64,000 bases of DNA from DASTFP01 sp963816855 (lineage in GTDB: Bacteria > Verrucomicrobiota > Verrucomicrobiia > Chthoniobacterales > Terrimicrobiaceae). Location of the stretch: positions 1-64,000 of the forward strand of contig CAWFMA010000037.1 in the NCBI GenBank assembly GCA_963816855.1, written 5' to 3'. The notes under the pieces were generated by a model. That model was not told where the DNA came from. It saw only the letters and a list, made by a program, of their open reading frames with translations, and made no database searches. Shown here piece by piece: positions 1 to 10,701 of this stretch (its first letter is position 1; every line of letters begins with the position of its first letter). A program made the translations under genes and the position numbers.

Positions 1-6
1 GTCTGC

Positions 7-839
7 ATGACAACAGTCGCACTGCCATCCGGTGAGCGTGTACCGTACCGGTCAAGGGACTTGGCATATGGGCGCACCACTGTGCGACCCGCGCTGAAGA
101 AATCGAAACGCTACGGCTCGGTCTCGACCTTGGTGCGACCCTCATTGATACCGCTGAGACTGTACGGCGAAGGCCGGGCTGAGGAATTGATCGGCGAAGC
201 GATTGCAGGTCGGCGCAATGAGGCGTTCCTGACACAAAAGTTTATCCCCATAATGCTGCATCACGCGAGGGAAGCGGCGGCCGCCTGCGATCGAAGCCTG
301 CGACGGCTTAGGACTGACCGGATTGACCTTTATCTGCTCCATCGGCGTGGCAGCGTTCGGCTTTCCGAGACAATGGAAGTGTTCATGCTCTCGAAGCCAG
401 CGGCAAAATTCGTTATTACGGTGTCAGCAATCTTGACATCAAGGACATGCAGGAATTGTGGGCCGTTTCGGGAGGTTCTGAGGTGGCGACCGACCAACTG
501 CTCTACAATCTGGCGCGCCGCGGCATCGAATGGGACCTCCTGCCATGGCTTCGCGAGCGGCACGTTCCGGTAATGGCGTATTCACCGATTGAACAGGCCG
601 AACTCGCTTTCCACCGGAAGCTTGCCAATTTCGCACGCAAGTACGGCATGCCACTCCGGCGCAGGCAGCCCTTACCTGGCTTCTGGCCAATGATGACGTC
701 ATCGTTATTCCTAAAACCAGTCGCCGCGAGCGACTGAAAGAGAATCTTGGCGCGCTCGATCATCGGCTGACGATGACTCAGCTTGCAGAGTTGATCGTTT
801 CCTCCGCCTACGCGCACGCGGCCGCTGGAAATGCTCTGA
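7..839 (+). pseudogene. Decayed aldo/keto reductase
   Basis: Remains of an NADPH-dependent aldo/keto reductase of the YeaE/2,5-diketogluconate reductase type. Family segments can be read in order only by changing frame several times: a VALPSGERVP start, YGEGRAEELIGEA, a DRIDLYLLH strand (the W usually following H is lost), KIRYYGVSN-like sequence near 400-430, then TDQLLYNLARRGIEWDLLPW, a VIPKTSRRERLKENLGALD cofactor segment around 690-760 and a terminal RPLEML followed by TGA at 837-839. At least four frame changes are needed, so no full enzyme can be made. The protein would have been about 275 residues, normal for the family. What is seen is a broken gene; the cause (true decay or sequencing indels) is open. 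Confidence 0.8.
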
Positions 840-1644
840 TGCTTGAAGTTGCTCTGAGCGTAGTGATCTTTGTTGCGGCAGTCGTTGCGTCGGGCCATGC
901 GGTGGCGAGCAAGCCGCGAATTTTCGGTTGATACCTTCCATTTTTCCACTGGTTTCTCTATGAAAAAAGACTGCGGGCGTCGCGGCCAAACAGGGGGATC
1001 TTCTGCATGCTGAGGAACTTCTCCAGCAAACGACGGATCTTCTGTAAACAGCACACGGGATTCTTGCCGATGATCACGCCTATGACGCGCTCCTCGCGAC
1101 CATGAAACGGGCGCTTCGCGATGCCGCCGTAGCTGTCAAGACACAGCGGTGTATGCACGGACAAAGATGGACGTGGTCCTCACCGAGAGTCGACAAGCTC
1201 GTGAGCGCTCTCGAGGAAGACGAAAAGCAAAAGGCTGCCTAACAAAGCTGGGGGTGATGCGCTTTGGAAAAGTGCCCATGCTTACCCGAGAAGGGGAAAC
1301 GGTAACGCGGACCCTGAGCTGGTCGTCTACCGGACCGGTGGCTCGCCTTGAGCATGAGGCAGCCGCGAAAAACTGTGGGCACAGCGGGCGCTCAAAACTT
1401 TCCTCTTTCCGGCCGGTGGCGATAATTTCGATCCGTTACAAAATCAAACTCGAAGGGACATCATGAAAGGCACTGCTGTGGATATCCGACGTCCAAGCGT
1501 ACCCCTGCCCCTGCATGGAAACCTGGGTTGCCTCGGTGACGATGAACGCAGCCGGCGCCACTACCCGATGCGAGGAAGTCCAACACCCTAGCGAATCGGT
1601 TGGAACAGCTTTCCCGCGCCGCAGCAATGGCCGGTGCGATCGCT
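840..1644. other. Non-coding or degraded stretch
   Basis: No intact gene. A run around 985-1242 on the plus strand reads like coding sequence (AYDALLATMKRALRDAA, then KLVSALEEDEKQKAA before TAA) but holds an in-frame stop near 1047; I do not recognise the family. The stretch lies between two gene fragments and fits the decayed state of this end of the window. Confidence 0.4.
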
Positions 1645-1800
1645 TCAATGAGCACTGGCATGAGCTTTCAGCTGTTCCAAAACCGCTTTGGCCGCTGCCT
1701 CTGACGACGCGGGATTCTGGCCGGTGATCAAGTTGCCCACAACGTGGGGCTGCCAGTCAGCAGTTTCGGAGTACGCACCGCCGGCCGGCTGCTCGCCGAA
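1645..1800 (-). pseudogene. C-terminal fragment of a DJ-1/PfpI-family protein
   Basis: The minus strand encodes DWQPHVVGNLITGQNPASSE followed by AAAKAVLEQLKA and a stop at 1645-1647. This is the typical end of class I glutamine-amidotransferase-like proteins of the DJ-1/PfpI group (the GNLITGQNPASS strand-loop that closes the flavodoxin-like fold). Only about 45 residues are present of a family length near 230; the catalytic cysteine elbow is missing. At its upstream edge the fragment abuts a plus-strand fragment of an unrelated gene, so it was probably truncated by a rearrangement. Non-functional. Confidence 0.65.
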
Positions 1801-1975
1801 ATCGAGACGCCGGAGATCGATCAGAAGTTGAACCAGGCCGTGCAGCGGGCCGCGGAGAATCTCGAACTGGCGCGAGCCACCTTGAAAGCTGGGACTACTT
1901 GCTGCAAAGAAAAGTCGTCTCCGCGCAAGGAATTCGATGAGAAGAAAGCCGGCGCCGTGGCGAATCCCATCGGCT
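1780..1975 (+). pseudogene. Fragment of an RND efflux periplasmic adaptor
   Basis: Reads LLAEIETPEIDQKLNQAVQR, then AAENLELARATLK, and after a frame change YLLQRKVVSAQ and EFDEKKA. This is the lipoyl-to-hairpin part of a membrane fusion protein (AcrA/MexA type), the periplasmic adaptor of tripartite exporters. Only about 65 of the usual 350-400 residues remain and the frame is broken around 1890. No pump or outer-membrane gene is next to it. A leftover fragment, not a working gene. Confidence 0.6.
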
Positions 1976-2140
1976 CATTGCGCGAGGGGATTGTGGTCAA
2001 AGTGCAAGCTCAGCTCTTCCAAGTCGTGACACCGGCAGAAAAAGTTTGTCATTCCGGAATCCTGGAACTCAGAACAAGGAAAACGCGACGATTGCCGGCT
2101 TCTCCGGCGCCACTCCGGAAGGCTAAATGGGCGCAGCGTT

Positions 2141-3633
2141 TCAAAATGGCAGCCGCACGTTAAATTGCGTGCCGCCCGGACCGGTGCTGAAGTCAATTTT
2201 TCCGTGATGCTGTTCGACGACGACCCGGTGGTGATAACGAGTCCCAGCCGCGCCATGGTCGGTGGTGACGAAGGAACGGCAAAGACGGGCGAAAGCGGCC
2301 GGGCCTCGGGCGGAATTCCGCCGCCATCGTCGGTGATCTCCACGAGAAAAAACTCGCCGCTGCCGCGCGTGCGGAATATCGACGCCGGCCGGTCCCATTC
2401 ACGGCGTAGATTGCATTGTCGATGAGGTTGTCCACATTCTGGTTCAGCTCGCCGCCGTAAGCGCACAGGCGCGGAAGGGTGCGATCGTAGTCGCGCGTGA
2501 CGGTGACGTTCCTGAAGCCTTATGCCCGAGGATGATCAAAGTGTTTTCGATGCCCTCGTGCACATCGATCTCCTGCCATGGCGCGCGGTCCAAAAAGGAT
2601 GTACGACTTCACGGCGCGCACCAATTCCGAGATGCGCTCCGTGCTGTGGGTGATCGACTTTAAGGAGGTCGCCTGTAGTGGCGTTTGCGGCGAGCCAGCG
2701 TATCGCATGGGCAAGATCCTGCGCCGGCACGATCCTTTTCAAAGCTTCCAGCGTCTCTTGATCGATGCGGGCGTTCACCAGCGCGGGCGCGAGGTCCCAA
2801 GAATCCGCAATACCGCTCGAATCGAGCCAGGATTCGATCGCTTCCTCGCGGTCGCTTTGTTCGAGGGGGATGAGTTTCGCCGTCATGTGGCGCAATGCCC
2901 GGCCTCTTGGGGAGCCGGTCGCCGTAAACGCCACTGATCGATTCCGAGCGTTTCGCTGAGCGCGTGCGTCCGTGCCGGAACCTTTACTACGCTTTGGCGC
3001 AGATCGGCGGCGGCGCGTCGCGCGGCCGTGCGGGATTGTTGAGTTCGTGGGCCAGCCCGGCCGCCATCGCATCAGTTGCACGAGCTTCTCGCGTTCCTGC
3101 GCAAAGCCTTCCAAATTCCGCAACCGCGTGGCGAGCGTTTGGCGTGGATGTTTCCCTGGCCACCGAAGGCGAGCACCGTAGCAAGTCCCAGAATTACGAC
3201 GGCGCACGGCAGACGAAAGACGCCGGCTATCCGCCACCCCCCAAATGAGCACCCAATTCGGAATCCCGAGCAAGATTTCAATTTCACCAAAAAACTCCCC
3301 GGGGATGACTTCCCCAAGCGAGATCTCCTGGTCGCCGTAGTATTTTGTCGCCCGCAGTTCGCCTTCCAGCATGACGTAAAAGGCGTCCGCCGGATCGCCG
3401 TCGCGAAGGAGCGTTTCCCCGGCGCTGAAATGGATCTCGGTTCCGGTCGCCAAAACACGTCCGCTGAGAGCCGTGAAGTTGAGCGAAAAGCGGCACATCG
3501 AAAATCGTGGCAAACCCTCCAGAAACGTGGGCGTTTGAGATGAGGGACGAGATTCCATTTCCGCGAGCTGCTCCGTGACTCCGCGATATAGGCGCGATCG
3601 CGGCGATTGCCTCGACGGCTTCGTTTCTTTCAA
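2141..3633 (-). pseudogene. Cyclic-nucleotide-binding sensor histidine kinase (broken)
   Basis: Second of two tandem sensor kinases of the same design. Transcribed right to left, it begins near 3633 (TTG reading MKETKPS) with a Crp-like cyclic-nucleotide-binding domain (HFSAGETLLRDGDPADAFYV, then GEFFGEIEILLGIP), followed after a frame change by the histidine box AAGLAHELNNPA around 3040-3060, a helical DHp part, NLIDNAIYAVNGTG (N box of the ATPase) near 2410-2440, and the closing GGTQFNVRLPF with TGA at 2141-2143. Each block lies in a different frame; I count at least four shifts. Intact relatives are about 450-480 residues. The N-terminal domain may sense cyclic nucleotide or simply act as a cupin; no transmembrane segment is seen. 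No partner response regulator is adjacent. Confidence 0.7.
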
Positions 3634-5014
3634 TCCGCCGCACCGGCAATCGGACGATGAACCGCGTTTGGCGAGCCTCGATTCGACTTGATCTCGCCGC
3701 CGTGCCTGTCTCCCACAATGCTTTGGCTGATGGTCAGGCCCGAGACCTTTTCCCGAAGCCTCAACGCGGCTTTCGTGGTAAAAAACGGTTCAAAGATGTG
3801 CGAGCGATTTCCGGGAGGATGCCGGGGCCATTGTCGATAATTTCCACGACCGTCTGATTGTCGTCGCGTGTCGGGTTTGAATTGTTATTTCACCACCGTC
3901 GCCTACCGCATCCGCCGCGTTGTCGAGCAGGTTGACCCACGCCTGGGCGAGTTCGCTCGGATAGCCGCGGACGGAACCGCATTCGCCCGAAAAGCTCTGG
4001 AGAACGCGCGTGTTCTTGAGCTTGCTGATCCAGCACGCCGAGGCGCTTCGGAGTGCTCATGCACGTCGATATCCGCGGCCTCCGCTCGCTCCTGCTGCGC
4101 AATGGAACGCACGGCTTCGACCAATTCGCGATTCGCCCGGTGGATTGTTCCGCGTCGTGAAGCAGCGTTTTAAGCTTCATCTGCAAAGCGATCCATCGCA
4201 CCGCGTCGCCAAAGGCGTCCCTTGGCAGAAAAGTCGCGCAGATCATCCAGGGCCCTCGTTTCCAATCCTGCGCCAACGAAAACCGGAGCAATTCTTCCAA
4301 GCATCAGGCACTCCTTTTCCCCGCAGCCAGGCGGCGAGCGCATCCTCGGAATCGCTCTGCTCGATGGAATGATACCGCTCGCCAGCCGGAGGGAAGGGCT
4401 CTCCAACAAGGCCTCGGTCAGCAGAGCAATCAACCGGTCCCAGTGCTCACGCTCAAGCGAATGCTGCAACCTGTGGGCCACCGAACTCGATCGGCCTGCA
4501 TCACCTCCGCCAGATGCACCGCAGTGCGCTGCGCGGCGGAGGAAGGATTACTCAATTCATGGGCCAGACCGGCAGACATCGTTCCGAGCGCTTCGAGCTT
4601 TTCTTGCTGTTGCGCCGAACCCTCGATGTTGCGAAGGCGGGTCAACACCGCGCGAAAATCTCGGTAGAAATCGCCGGGCAGAGCCGCAACAATTTCCAGT
4701 TCGTGTTCCGGAAAGACGATCAGCCGACAATCAGACTCGGCGAGCGCGGACAGCATGTAAGGCGTGCCCAGTAAGAGCGGAATCTCGCCGAAAAATGCAC
4801 CGGGCCTGTTGCGAACGACAACGATATCCTGGCCAGCATGCTTCTTCCAGACGCTGATTTCGCCCTCGAGCAGGGCAAAAAAATGCCGCGCGGGCTCCCC
4901 TTCCTTGATGAGCATTTCGCCCGCGGGAAGCCGCCACTCTTCGGTCCCCTCGATGCAAACCTTGTCTTCATCCTTCAGGTTCGCAAAGAGGGGGACCTTG
5001 CGAAGCAGGGTCAT
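3610..5014 (-). pseudogene. Cyclic-nucleotide-binding sensor histidine kinase (broken)
   Basis: First of the tandem pair. From ATG at 5014 the frame stays open through the Crp-like domain (MTLLRKVPLFANLKDEDKV, LPAGEMLIKEGEPARHFFAL, GAFFGEIPLLLGTPY) and the histidine box MSAGLAHELSNPSSAAQR near 4560. Frame changes follow around 4480, 4300 and 4120; the ATPase domain ends with a FIVRLPVRRIE strand near 3640. The paralogue directly downstream begins in the same area, so the two genes overlapped or nearly did. The phospho-accepting His is in GLAHELSNP. In relatives such kinases are often encoded next to a thioredoxin-reductase-like flavoprotein; a fragment of one lies just upstream here. Confidence 0.7.
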
Positions 5015-5049
5015 GACCGATTCGCATTCCGTGATTTGTGTGCTGGCAG

Positions 5050-5240
5050 TCAAAATCGGTTCAGGTATTGATGCGCAAGTTCGATGGCCAGAGAGCCCCG
5101 GCCTGCCACAGGGCACCGCGTTTGATCGGACCGCGCCCTGCACCGCCGACGACAAACAGGTCAGGCAGGTTGGTTTCGATCAGACAGCAATCCCGCTGTC
5201 TCCCGCGCGGGTTCAGGACGCCGCAACGGAAATTTGACAG
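5050..5240 (-). pseudogene. C-terminal fragment of a thioredoxin-reductase-like flavoprotein
   Basis: The minus strand reads CCLIETNLPDLFVVGG, GRGPIKR, and after one frame change GALAIELAHQYLNRF followed by TGA at 5050-5052. This is the C-terminal FAD-contacting segment of thioredoxin reductases (usually T-x-x-P-G-x-F-A-x-G-D-V then VKR and the AIQ helix). Some 60 of about 320 (or about 550 if fused to a cyclic-nucleotide domain) residues remain. It ends 35 bp before the start of the first histidine kinase and was probably co-transcribed with it. The usual GD of the FAD motif reads GG here. Confidence 0.55.
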
Positions 5241-5723
5241 GTGGCACCGCTCGCGCCCGGATTGGATCTTTAGTTCCATTTACAATCATCAATAGATGCT
5301 CGATTTTCACCCTCACAATCATTCCATGCTGCGATTCATCAAGTATTCACGATACTCGGACCGTTTCGACATTATAGCCCCCCCGCTGCCGGTTCGCCAG
5401 TCTTCGTATGAAGAGAGGCTTGAGGCACTGACGGTCGTCTACCTGGAACTCAGCCTCCCGCTGCAGAAGGCGCTGCAAGCCGCTGAAGCTGATCTCCGCC
5501 AACTCGATGTGGAAACATGTGCAATGGCTTGCAGCAGCCTGGCTGGTTGACCTGTCGTGCTGACCCGGCATGACTTCGAGGTGACTGCGTTGTAGGACGG
5601 TTCATAACTGAACTTCTGGTTGGCGCACCGTATCCTCCAGGCGTTCGAAATCCAAGACCATGCCATCTGGGGAAAGAGCGATGCGTCGATACCGAACCAA
5701 AGATCCCTGTGCGGCCGGGTTAA
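5241..5723. other. Intergenic, no gene recognised
   Basis: A short plus-strand frame from 5296 to 5550 (84 codons) has no recognisable domain, no clear ribosome binding site and could be chance. I see nothing else here. Confidence 0.4.
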
Positions 5724-7137
5724 TCAACGGGGAATATCCGGCAGCCCGAAACTCTTGCTAGCGGCTAGATATTGGATCAAATCCTCTCTTAATTTCACGC
5801 AAAGGCTCCTCAATTCGTCCGGCGTGTTGGCGCTCACCGATACTTCGACGACCATGTGCGATTCCCGGAGATCGGTGATCTCCACGGATTTCAATTTACC
5901 GTTCCAAAGCGGCTCCCGCCCGTAGGACGCTATCGAGTCGATCACGGAGTGGTTGTAGCGGAGTACGAAAATCCAAGAATAGCTTTATTGAGCCCACCAC
6001 TTCTGAAGATAGCTTAGTCCAATTGCGAAAGGGCTTTTCAAGAAAGTAGCTGATGGGCAGAACGAGGCGACGCAGGTCTCCCTGCCGAATTACAACATAG
6101 CTAATCGTGATCTGTTCCACGACGCCGTGATCTCCCTCCACCTCAATGACGTCCCCCAGCAGAATCGGTTGGGTCAGCGCGAGCTGAACACCCGCGAAGA
6201 GATTGGCCAGAGAACGCTGGGCCGCGATGCCCGCGACTATCCCAATGAGGCCCGCGGAGGCGAGGAGGCTAGTACCGACCTTCCGAACCGTTTCAAAGAC
6301 CATTAGCATGCAAGCGATGGTTATGATAGAAACAACTACCAGCGCCACCCGGTACAACAGCGAGTATTCAGTCTGCAGCGCCCGCACATGCTCTGTGTAA
6401 GCAGAGTAGGTCACTTCATGCTGCCGCGCTAATTTCATGGCTAAGAGTCTCGCTGTTCTCACAATTGCAAACCCGATGGACCCGATCAGCAACATCAAGA
6501 TAAACTTTCTCCCGAGAATATCTGCTTCCGGGGAAAGCGTTAGCAATGGGAGGGCAAAATAAGCGACCAACAGGGGCAGAAGGATTTGCAAGACTTCGAC
6601 CGCCGCGATGACGGCCACACCGAGCCCGTGAACAGACCTTGCGGTGGCAAATTCGCGCAGCCGGTTGTTCGTCAGGTGGATGATTGACATCACGAGATTT
6701 AGCGCCAGAAGAAGAGTAACGACGAATGGAAATCGCCAATGCCAGGCGGCAGGCGGCAAATCCGCATCAAACGGTGGAACATAGTGAAGGTCCCACACGA
6801 TTATGGTGTATAGGCCGATGAGCCACATCCAAATACAAACCCTCCACAGTAGGATTCGGAGGACCAACGACATCAATTTCCGCCCTTTCGGACAGGGCTT
6901 ATATTGGCCTTGCTCGACGAGTTTCGCCGGATCGTTTTGAGCTCGTGATGCTGGAGAGGCCGCCCACCGGCGGCTCGCCCAAACCGCCAGAAGCTGGAGA
7001 AGGGTCAGGAGAGCCAGGTGGAATACGGCGGACAGCCATCCCTGGTTAGCAGCAGCAAATGTCGCGACAATCATGGTGTCCGGACTGCTCAGTAGGTGCT
7101 CATGGTTTCCCGTTCGAAGAAGGCCACTCTGTCGCAA
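5724..7137 (-). CDS. MscS-family mechanosensitive ion channel (C-terminus frameshifted)
   Basis: A small-conductance mechanosensitive channel that would relieve turgor in the inner membrane. The N-terminal half has several membrane helices (residues about 25-55, 90-115, 130-155, 175-200, 215-235). The pore helix and beta domain are clear: ASAGLIGIVAGIAAQRSLAN, then NLFAGVQLALTQPILLGDVI and VEGDHGVVEQITI. A more natural start is the ATG at 7074. The open frame ends at 5896, but sequence continuing in another frame from about 5945 down to TGA at 5724 (SIASYGREPLWNG ... SFGLPDIPR) is the expected cytoplasmic C-terminal domain, so one frameshift lies near 5935-5950. Total length would be about 470 residues. 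Stand-alone gene. Confidence 0.75.
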
Positions 7138-7179
7138 GCCGTGCGGCCGGGGCTCGTCCCCACCGTTTTCATGGACACT

Positions 7180-8729
7180 TCAGCGACCACTCTTATGAAG
7201 TATTTGGATCACCTCGTCGATAGCCTGGGCGTTACCAATCACTCCATGACCGCCACGGACAACGCGTTCTGAAGCGGCGCCGTCGAGATGACTGCTCCAA
7301 TACGGAACCACCCCATCTGATCCGCGTGCCATTGTTCCATGATGCTTCTGCCCAATGATGCTATAAAAGGGGACTTCAATCGGCAACTCGGCAAGCGCAA
7401 TGAGCGCGGTGCTTTTGGGAGAGAGGGTTCGCACCGCGGAAAATCGACCGCCAGCGTAGAATTGTGCCGCTCCGGGCATCATCGCCTCCGGATTGGCCTT
7501 GGCGAGTCCGCTAAATCCCCGTTCTTCCATGGGCGGCAAACGCGAGAGCGCATTTCCCAAACGACCGACAAGCGAGTCGGCCATTGAACTGCCCCGATGG
7601 GGCGCCGCCATGAAAATCACCCTTGTCACGCGAGGATTCCGCTCAAAGTAAAGGATTCGCTTCAACTCGCGAATAGCTTGCGGATCTCCTTTTAGCTGAT
7701 CGGAAGGAACGCGAAAGACGCTCCTCCAGACACGATCTCCGCTCGAGCTAACCAAGGTGTGAGAGATCACTCCTCCCATGCTATGTCCGAGCACGACGAT
7801 GCGTTTGTTGGCGGCGTCGCGGTCCTCGGGATCGAGCGTCATGACAGTCTTATCGAGGCTTTCTCGCAAGGCGAGTGCGTTCGCCAGCACCGGAGTACCA
7901 GTGGCATAGTAGAACTGCGAAATTTGATAGTTTGCTCGGATTCGCGGGTCGCTCCGCAGCGCATTGACGAGCGTCGCGAAGGCTACCGGTGTGGATTGAA
8001 GTCCGTGAACCATGAGCAGCGGCGTCTTGTCGGGATCGTAAGGATCGAGAAGGTAAATCTGCGGTTTGCGCCGCATTGCGGCCGGCCGGAGCATGCTCAC
8101 GAAGCCCGACTTTGCAAGGCGCGTGGCGCGCTCTTTCAGCCGATCCCCAGCGCTGATTGGATTGCTCGCAAGCTGAAACCGATGACCACCAAGAACGACC
8201 GCGCCGGATCCGGTTCGAAGCTCGAGTCTCGCTTGGCCGGAGGGGCGCTCGTAAAGAAGGCATGCATCGACAAAAAGCCCTTCCGACGGATAGAGGGGGG
8301 CGTCTTTCGTATCGTATCCAATACGACCGGAATACCAGCTGCCTCCCCTTGCGCCGACCGCTGCGGAGCAGAGATTTCAATATGCTTCAAAGGCAGTGCA
8401 ATCTTCGGCACAACGAACAAAAAACCGAGGTTCTTTAGCTGAAGAAGGAGCTCCTTTGGATCGCGACTAGCAAGGTCCAAGCAAAGCTCGCGCAGCGCAG
8501 CATTGTAGGTGCTAATCGAGAACGGCTGGGACCCAAGGGCGGCGTCAATCTTCGCTTCCGCAGGGGCCAGCGACGAGCGCGCACGGACGGGCGCCGTCGT
8601 GCACGCCGCAAATCCGAGAGCCACAATCACGAGAATCGCGGCGCACCGACAACTGGCATTCACTTTAGCAACGTTTAGCGTTGGCCACGAAGAAGTAAAT
8701 CGCTTCCGCCAGCCTGGCGTCACGAGCAA
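7180..8729 (-). CDS. Alpha/beta-hydrolase lipase-like lipoprotein (frameshifted)
   Basis: A probable exported lipase or esterase. The first part (8729 to about 8148) has a lipoprotein signal: a hydrophobic stretch AAILVIVALGFAAC whose Cys would be lipidated; the real start may be the GTG near 8663. The second part (from about 8148 to TGA at 7180) carries the alpha/beta-hydrolase core: TPLLMVHGLQSTP (oxyanion region), the nucleophile elbow VVLGHSMGGVISH, AAPHRGSSMADSL, an acidic residue in GSDGVVPYWSS and the last His in GGHGVIG. The two parts are joined if one G is added to the GGGG run near 8147-8150; the bridge then reads GDRLKERATRLAKSG. That homopolymer suggests either a slip mutation or a sequencing error. 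Joined length is about 500 residues. Confidence 0.7.
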
Positions 8730-8808
8730 ACCAAACCGGCGGAAGTGTCGGCTGCCAGCCGCTCGGATTTACCGGAGACCGCAGAAGTCGTAGATTGGCG
8801 GATCTCGA

Positions 8809-9681
8809 ATGATTCGTATCGGTACATCAAGTTGGGCGGATCCCGGATTTGTCCGCGATTGGTATCCGCCGAGGCTTCCGGCTGCCGCTCGCCTGAGCTG
8901 GTATGCCGAGCATTTCGACTACGTTGAAGTCAATTCGACCTTTTATGCGATTCCGGCCCGAAAAGTGGTGCAACGCTGGGAGTCGGAGACGCCTGCAAAC
9001 TTTCTCTTTGACGTCAAGCTTCACGGGCTCCTCTCACGGCATGCCGTCAAAGTCGCATCGCTTCCGCCCGACATCCGGCGCTCTGCAGAAAGTAACCCGC
9101 GCGGGAATCTGATACTCACACCCGAGCTGGAACGCCTCGTCGCCGGGAGGATTCTCACCGAGCTCGAACCATTGCGCGAGGCGGGAAAGCTGGGAGCTTT
9201 TTTGCTCCAGCTCAGTCCTTCCTTTTCGCCGCGGATGCAAAACCTCGAGGAACTCGACCAGCTCGTCTCTTTGTTTGGCAATAACCGGCTTGGCATCGAG
9301 TTGCGGAATCGGAACTGGCTTACGGGTGCAAAACGGGATGAAACTCTGGCCTTCTTTCGAACCAGGCATCTGCCGTTGATCCTCGTCGACGCCCCGGAGA
9401 GCGAGCACTTCACGGTGATGCCGAGCGAGAATATCGTCACAAACGCGAAGCTTACCTATCTGCGCCTGCACGGACGAAATGAACGCGGCTACATCGCCGG
9501 CAAGACCGTGGCCGAGCGGTTCCAGTATGACTATTCGGCTGATGAGATCGCTGACATAGCGGAGCGGGTACGAGCCCTCGCCGACGAGGCGGAGGAAGTT
9601 CACGTCGCCTTCAACAACAACTACTCCCTCTATGCGCCCAAGGCCGCACTACGTCTAAAGGAAGCCTTGGCTCTCGCCTGA
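8809..9681 (+). CDS. DUF72 (YecE-like) protein
   Basis: A 290-residue TIM-barrel protein of the DUF72 family. Seen: the opening RIGTSSWADPGFVRDWYPP (family G-T-S-W or G-C-x-W start), YVEVNSTFYAIP, the FDVKLHGLLSRH strand (usually KxPxxxTH), FLLQLSPSF, and the typical end TYLRLHGRNERGY then EEVHVAFNNNYSLYAPKAAL. Length is normal (240-300). The biochemical role of the family is not established; members are cytosolic. It stands alone between a minus-strand lipase and a minus-strand aldo/keto reductase. The ATG at 8809 directly precedes the conserved RIGTSSW, which supports the start. Confidence 0.88.
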   Translation: MIRIGTSSWADPGFVRDWYPPRLPAAARLSWYAEHFDYVEVNSTFYAIPARKVVQRWESETPANFLFDVKLHGLLSRHAVKVASLPPDIRRSAESNPRGNLILTPELERLVAGRILTELEPLREAGKLGAFLLQLSPSFSPRMQNLEELDQLVSLFGNNRLGIELRNRNWLTGAKRDETLAFFRTRHLPLILVDAPESEHFTVMPSENIVTNAKLTYLRLHGRNERGYIAGKTVAERFQYDYSADEIADIAERVRALADEAEEVHVAFNNNYSLYAPKAALRLKEALALA

Positions 9682-9711
9682 AGGTCATTCCGTGAACGCA
9701 CAAAATCGCCG

Positions 9712-10701
9712 TCAAGCTGCGGCCAGGATCGCTTCGATTTCCGAGAGTTCTTCGCCGGAAAACGCCACCTGTTCGAGGGCTTTGAGATTTTCTTCGAGTT
9801 GAGCGACGGAACTGACACCGAGCAGCGCGGAGGTAACGGCAGGCAGGCGCAAGACCCACGCGATAGCCATTTGCGCCATGGACTGGCCCCGTCTTTGCGC
9901 AATTTTCCCGATGGCGAGAACTTTTGGGAGATTGCTGCGGACTTGATCGGCCTTCAAGAAGCCCTCTCGGGCCGCGCGGGAGTCGGCTGGAATCTCTCTT
10001 AGGTAGCGGCTGGAGAGCTGTCCTTGGGCAAGCGGCGAAAAGACGATGCCTCCGATCCCTTCCTCTTCGAGAATTGTCGTGAGCCCATCTTCGATCCAGC
10101 GATTCAACAAACTGTAGGAGGCCTGATGGATCAGGCAAGGCGTGCCCAGGCGGCGAAGGATCGCCGCAGCTCGGCGTGTGGCGTCCGGCTTATAGTTCGA
10201 TATTCCCGCGTAAAGGGCCTTCCCGGAGCGCACTGCCTGATCCAGCGCACTCATCGTCTCTTCGAGAGGAGTATTGGTATCGGGGCGGTGAGAATAGAAG
10301 ATATCCACATAGTCCAACCCCAGGCGGCGCAAGCTTTGATCAAGACTGGCGAGAAGGCTTTTGCGCGAAGCCCAATCCCCATAGGGACCCGGCCACATCA
10401 GATAGCCTGCCTTGGTCGAAAGGACAATTTCATCACGATATCGAGCGAGATCCCCGCGAAGCATGCGTCCAAGGTTCTCTTCGGCCGAGCCTGGCGGGGG
10501 ACCATAGTTATTCGCCAAATCGAAATGGGTAATCCCGAGATCGAACGCCCGCCGCACGATATCCCACCCAACCGCGCTGCCATCGACGCCGCCGAAGTTC
10601 TGCCAAAGGCCCAGTGAAATTCGAGGCAGCAGCAAACCGCTACGCCCACAACGGGCGTAGTCCATCGAATCATATCGGGTGGGGGCAGCAAGGTGGTTCA
10701 T
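9712..10701 (-). CDS. Aldo/keto reductase, YghZ/GPR type
   Basis: An intact 329-residue NADPH-dependent reductase, probably acting on small aldehydes such as glyceraldehyde 3-phosphate or methylglyoxal by family analogy. It shows the subgroup pattern: YARCGRSGLLLPRISLGLW, NNYGPPPGSAEENLG (catalytic Tyr in NYG), STKAGYLMWPGPYGDW (catalytic Lys in STKAG), DYVDIFYSHRPD (catalytic His), SNYKPD, and the cofactor-binding end TSALLGVSSVAQLEENL. Length matches the E. coli YghZ protein. The start could also be the internal ATG at residue 13 (MDYARCG). Unlike the aldo/keto reductase remnant at the left edge, this one is unbroken. Convergent with the DUF72 gene, 30 bp apart. Confidence 0.9.
   Translation of the reverse strand: MNHLAAPTRYDSMDYARCGRSGLLLPRISLGLWQNFGGVDGSAVGWDIVRRAFDLGITHFDLANNYGPPPGSAEENLGRMLRGDLARYRDEIVLSTKAGYLMWPGPYGDWASRKSLLASLDQSLRRLGLDYVDIFYSHRPDTNTPLEETMSALDQAVRSGKALYAGISNYKPDATRRAAAILRRLGTPCLIHQASYSLLNRWIEDGLTTILEEEGIGGIVFSPLAQGQLSSRYLREIPADSRAAREGFLKADQVRSNLPKVLAIGKIAQRRGQSMAQMAIAWVLRLPAVTSALLGVSSVAQLEENLKALEQVAFSGEELSEIEAILAAA

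Noticed and set aside
840..930. Possible remnant of a cardiolipin synthase N-terminus (ASGHAVASKPRIF)
   Set aside because: Only about 13 residues resemble the family; too short to support a call.
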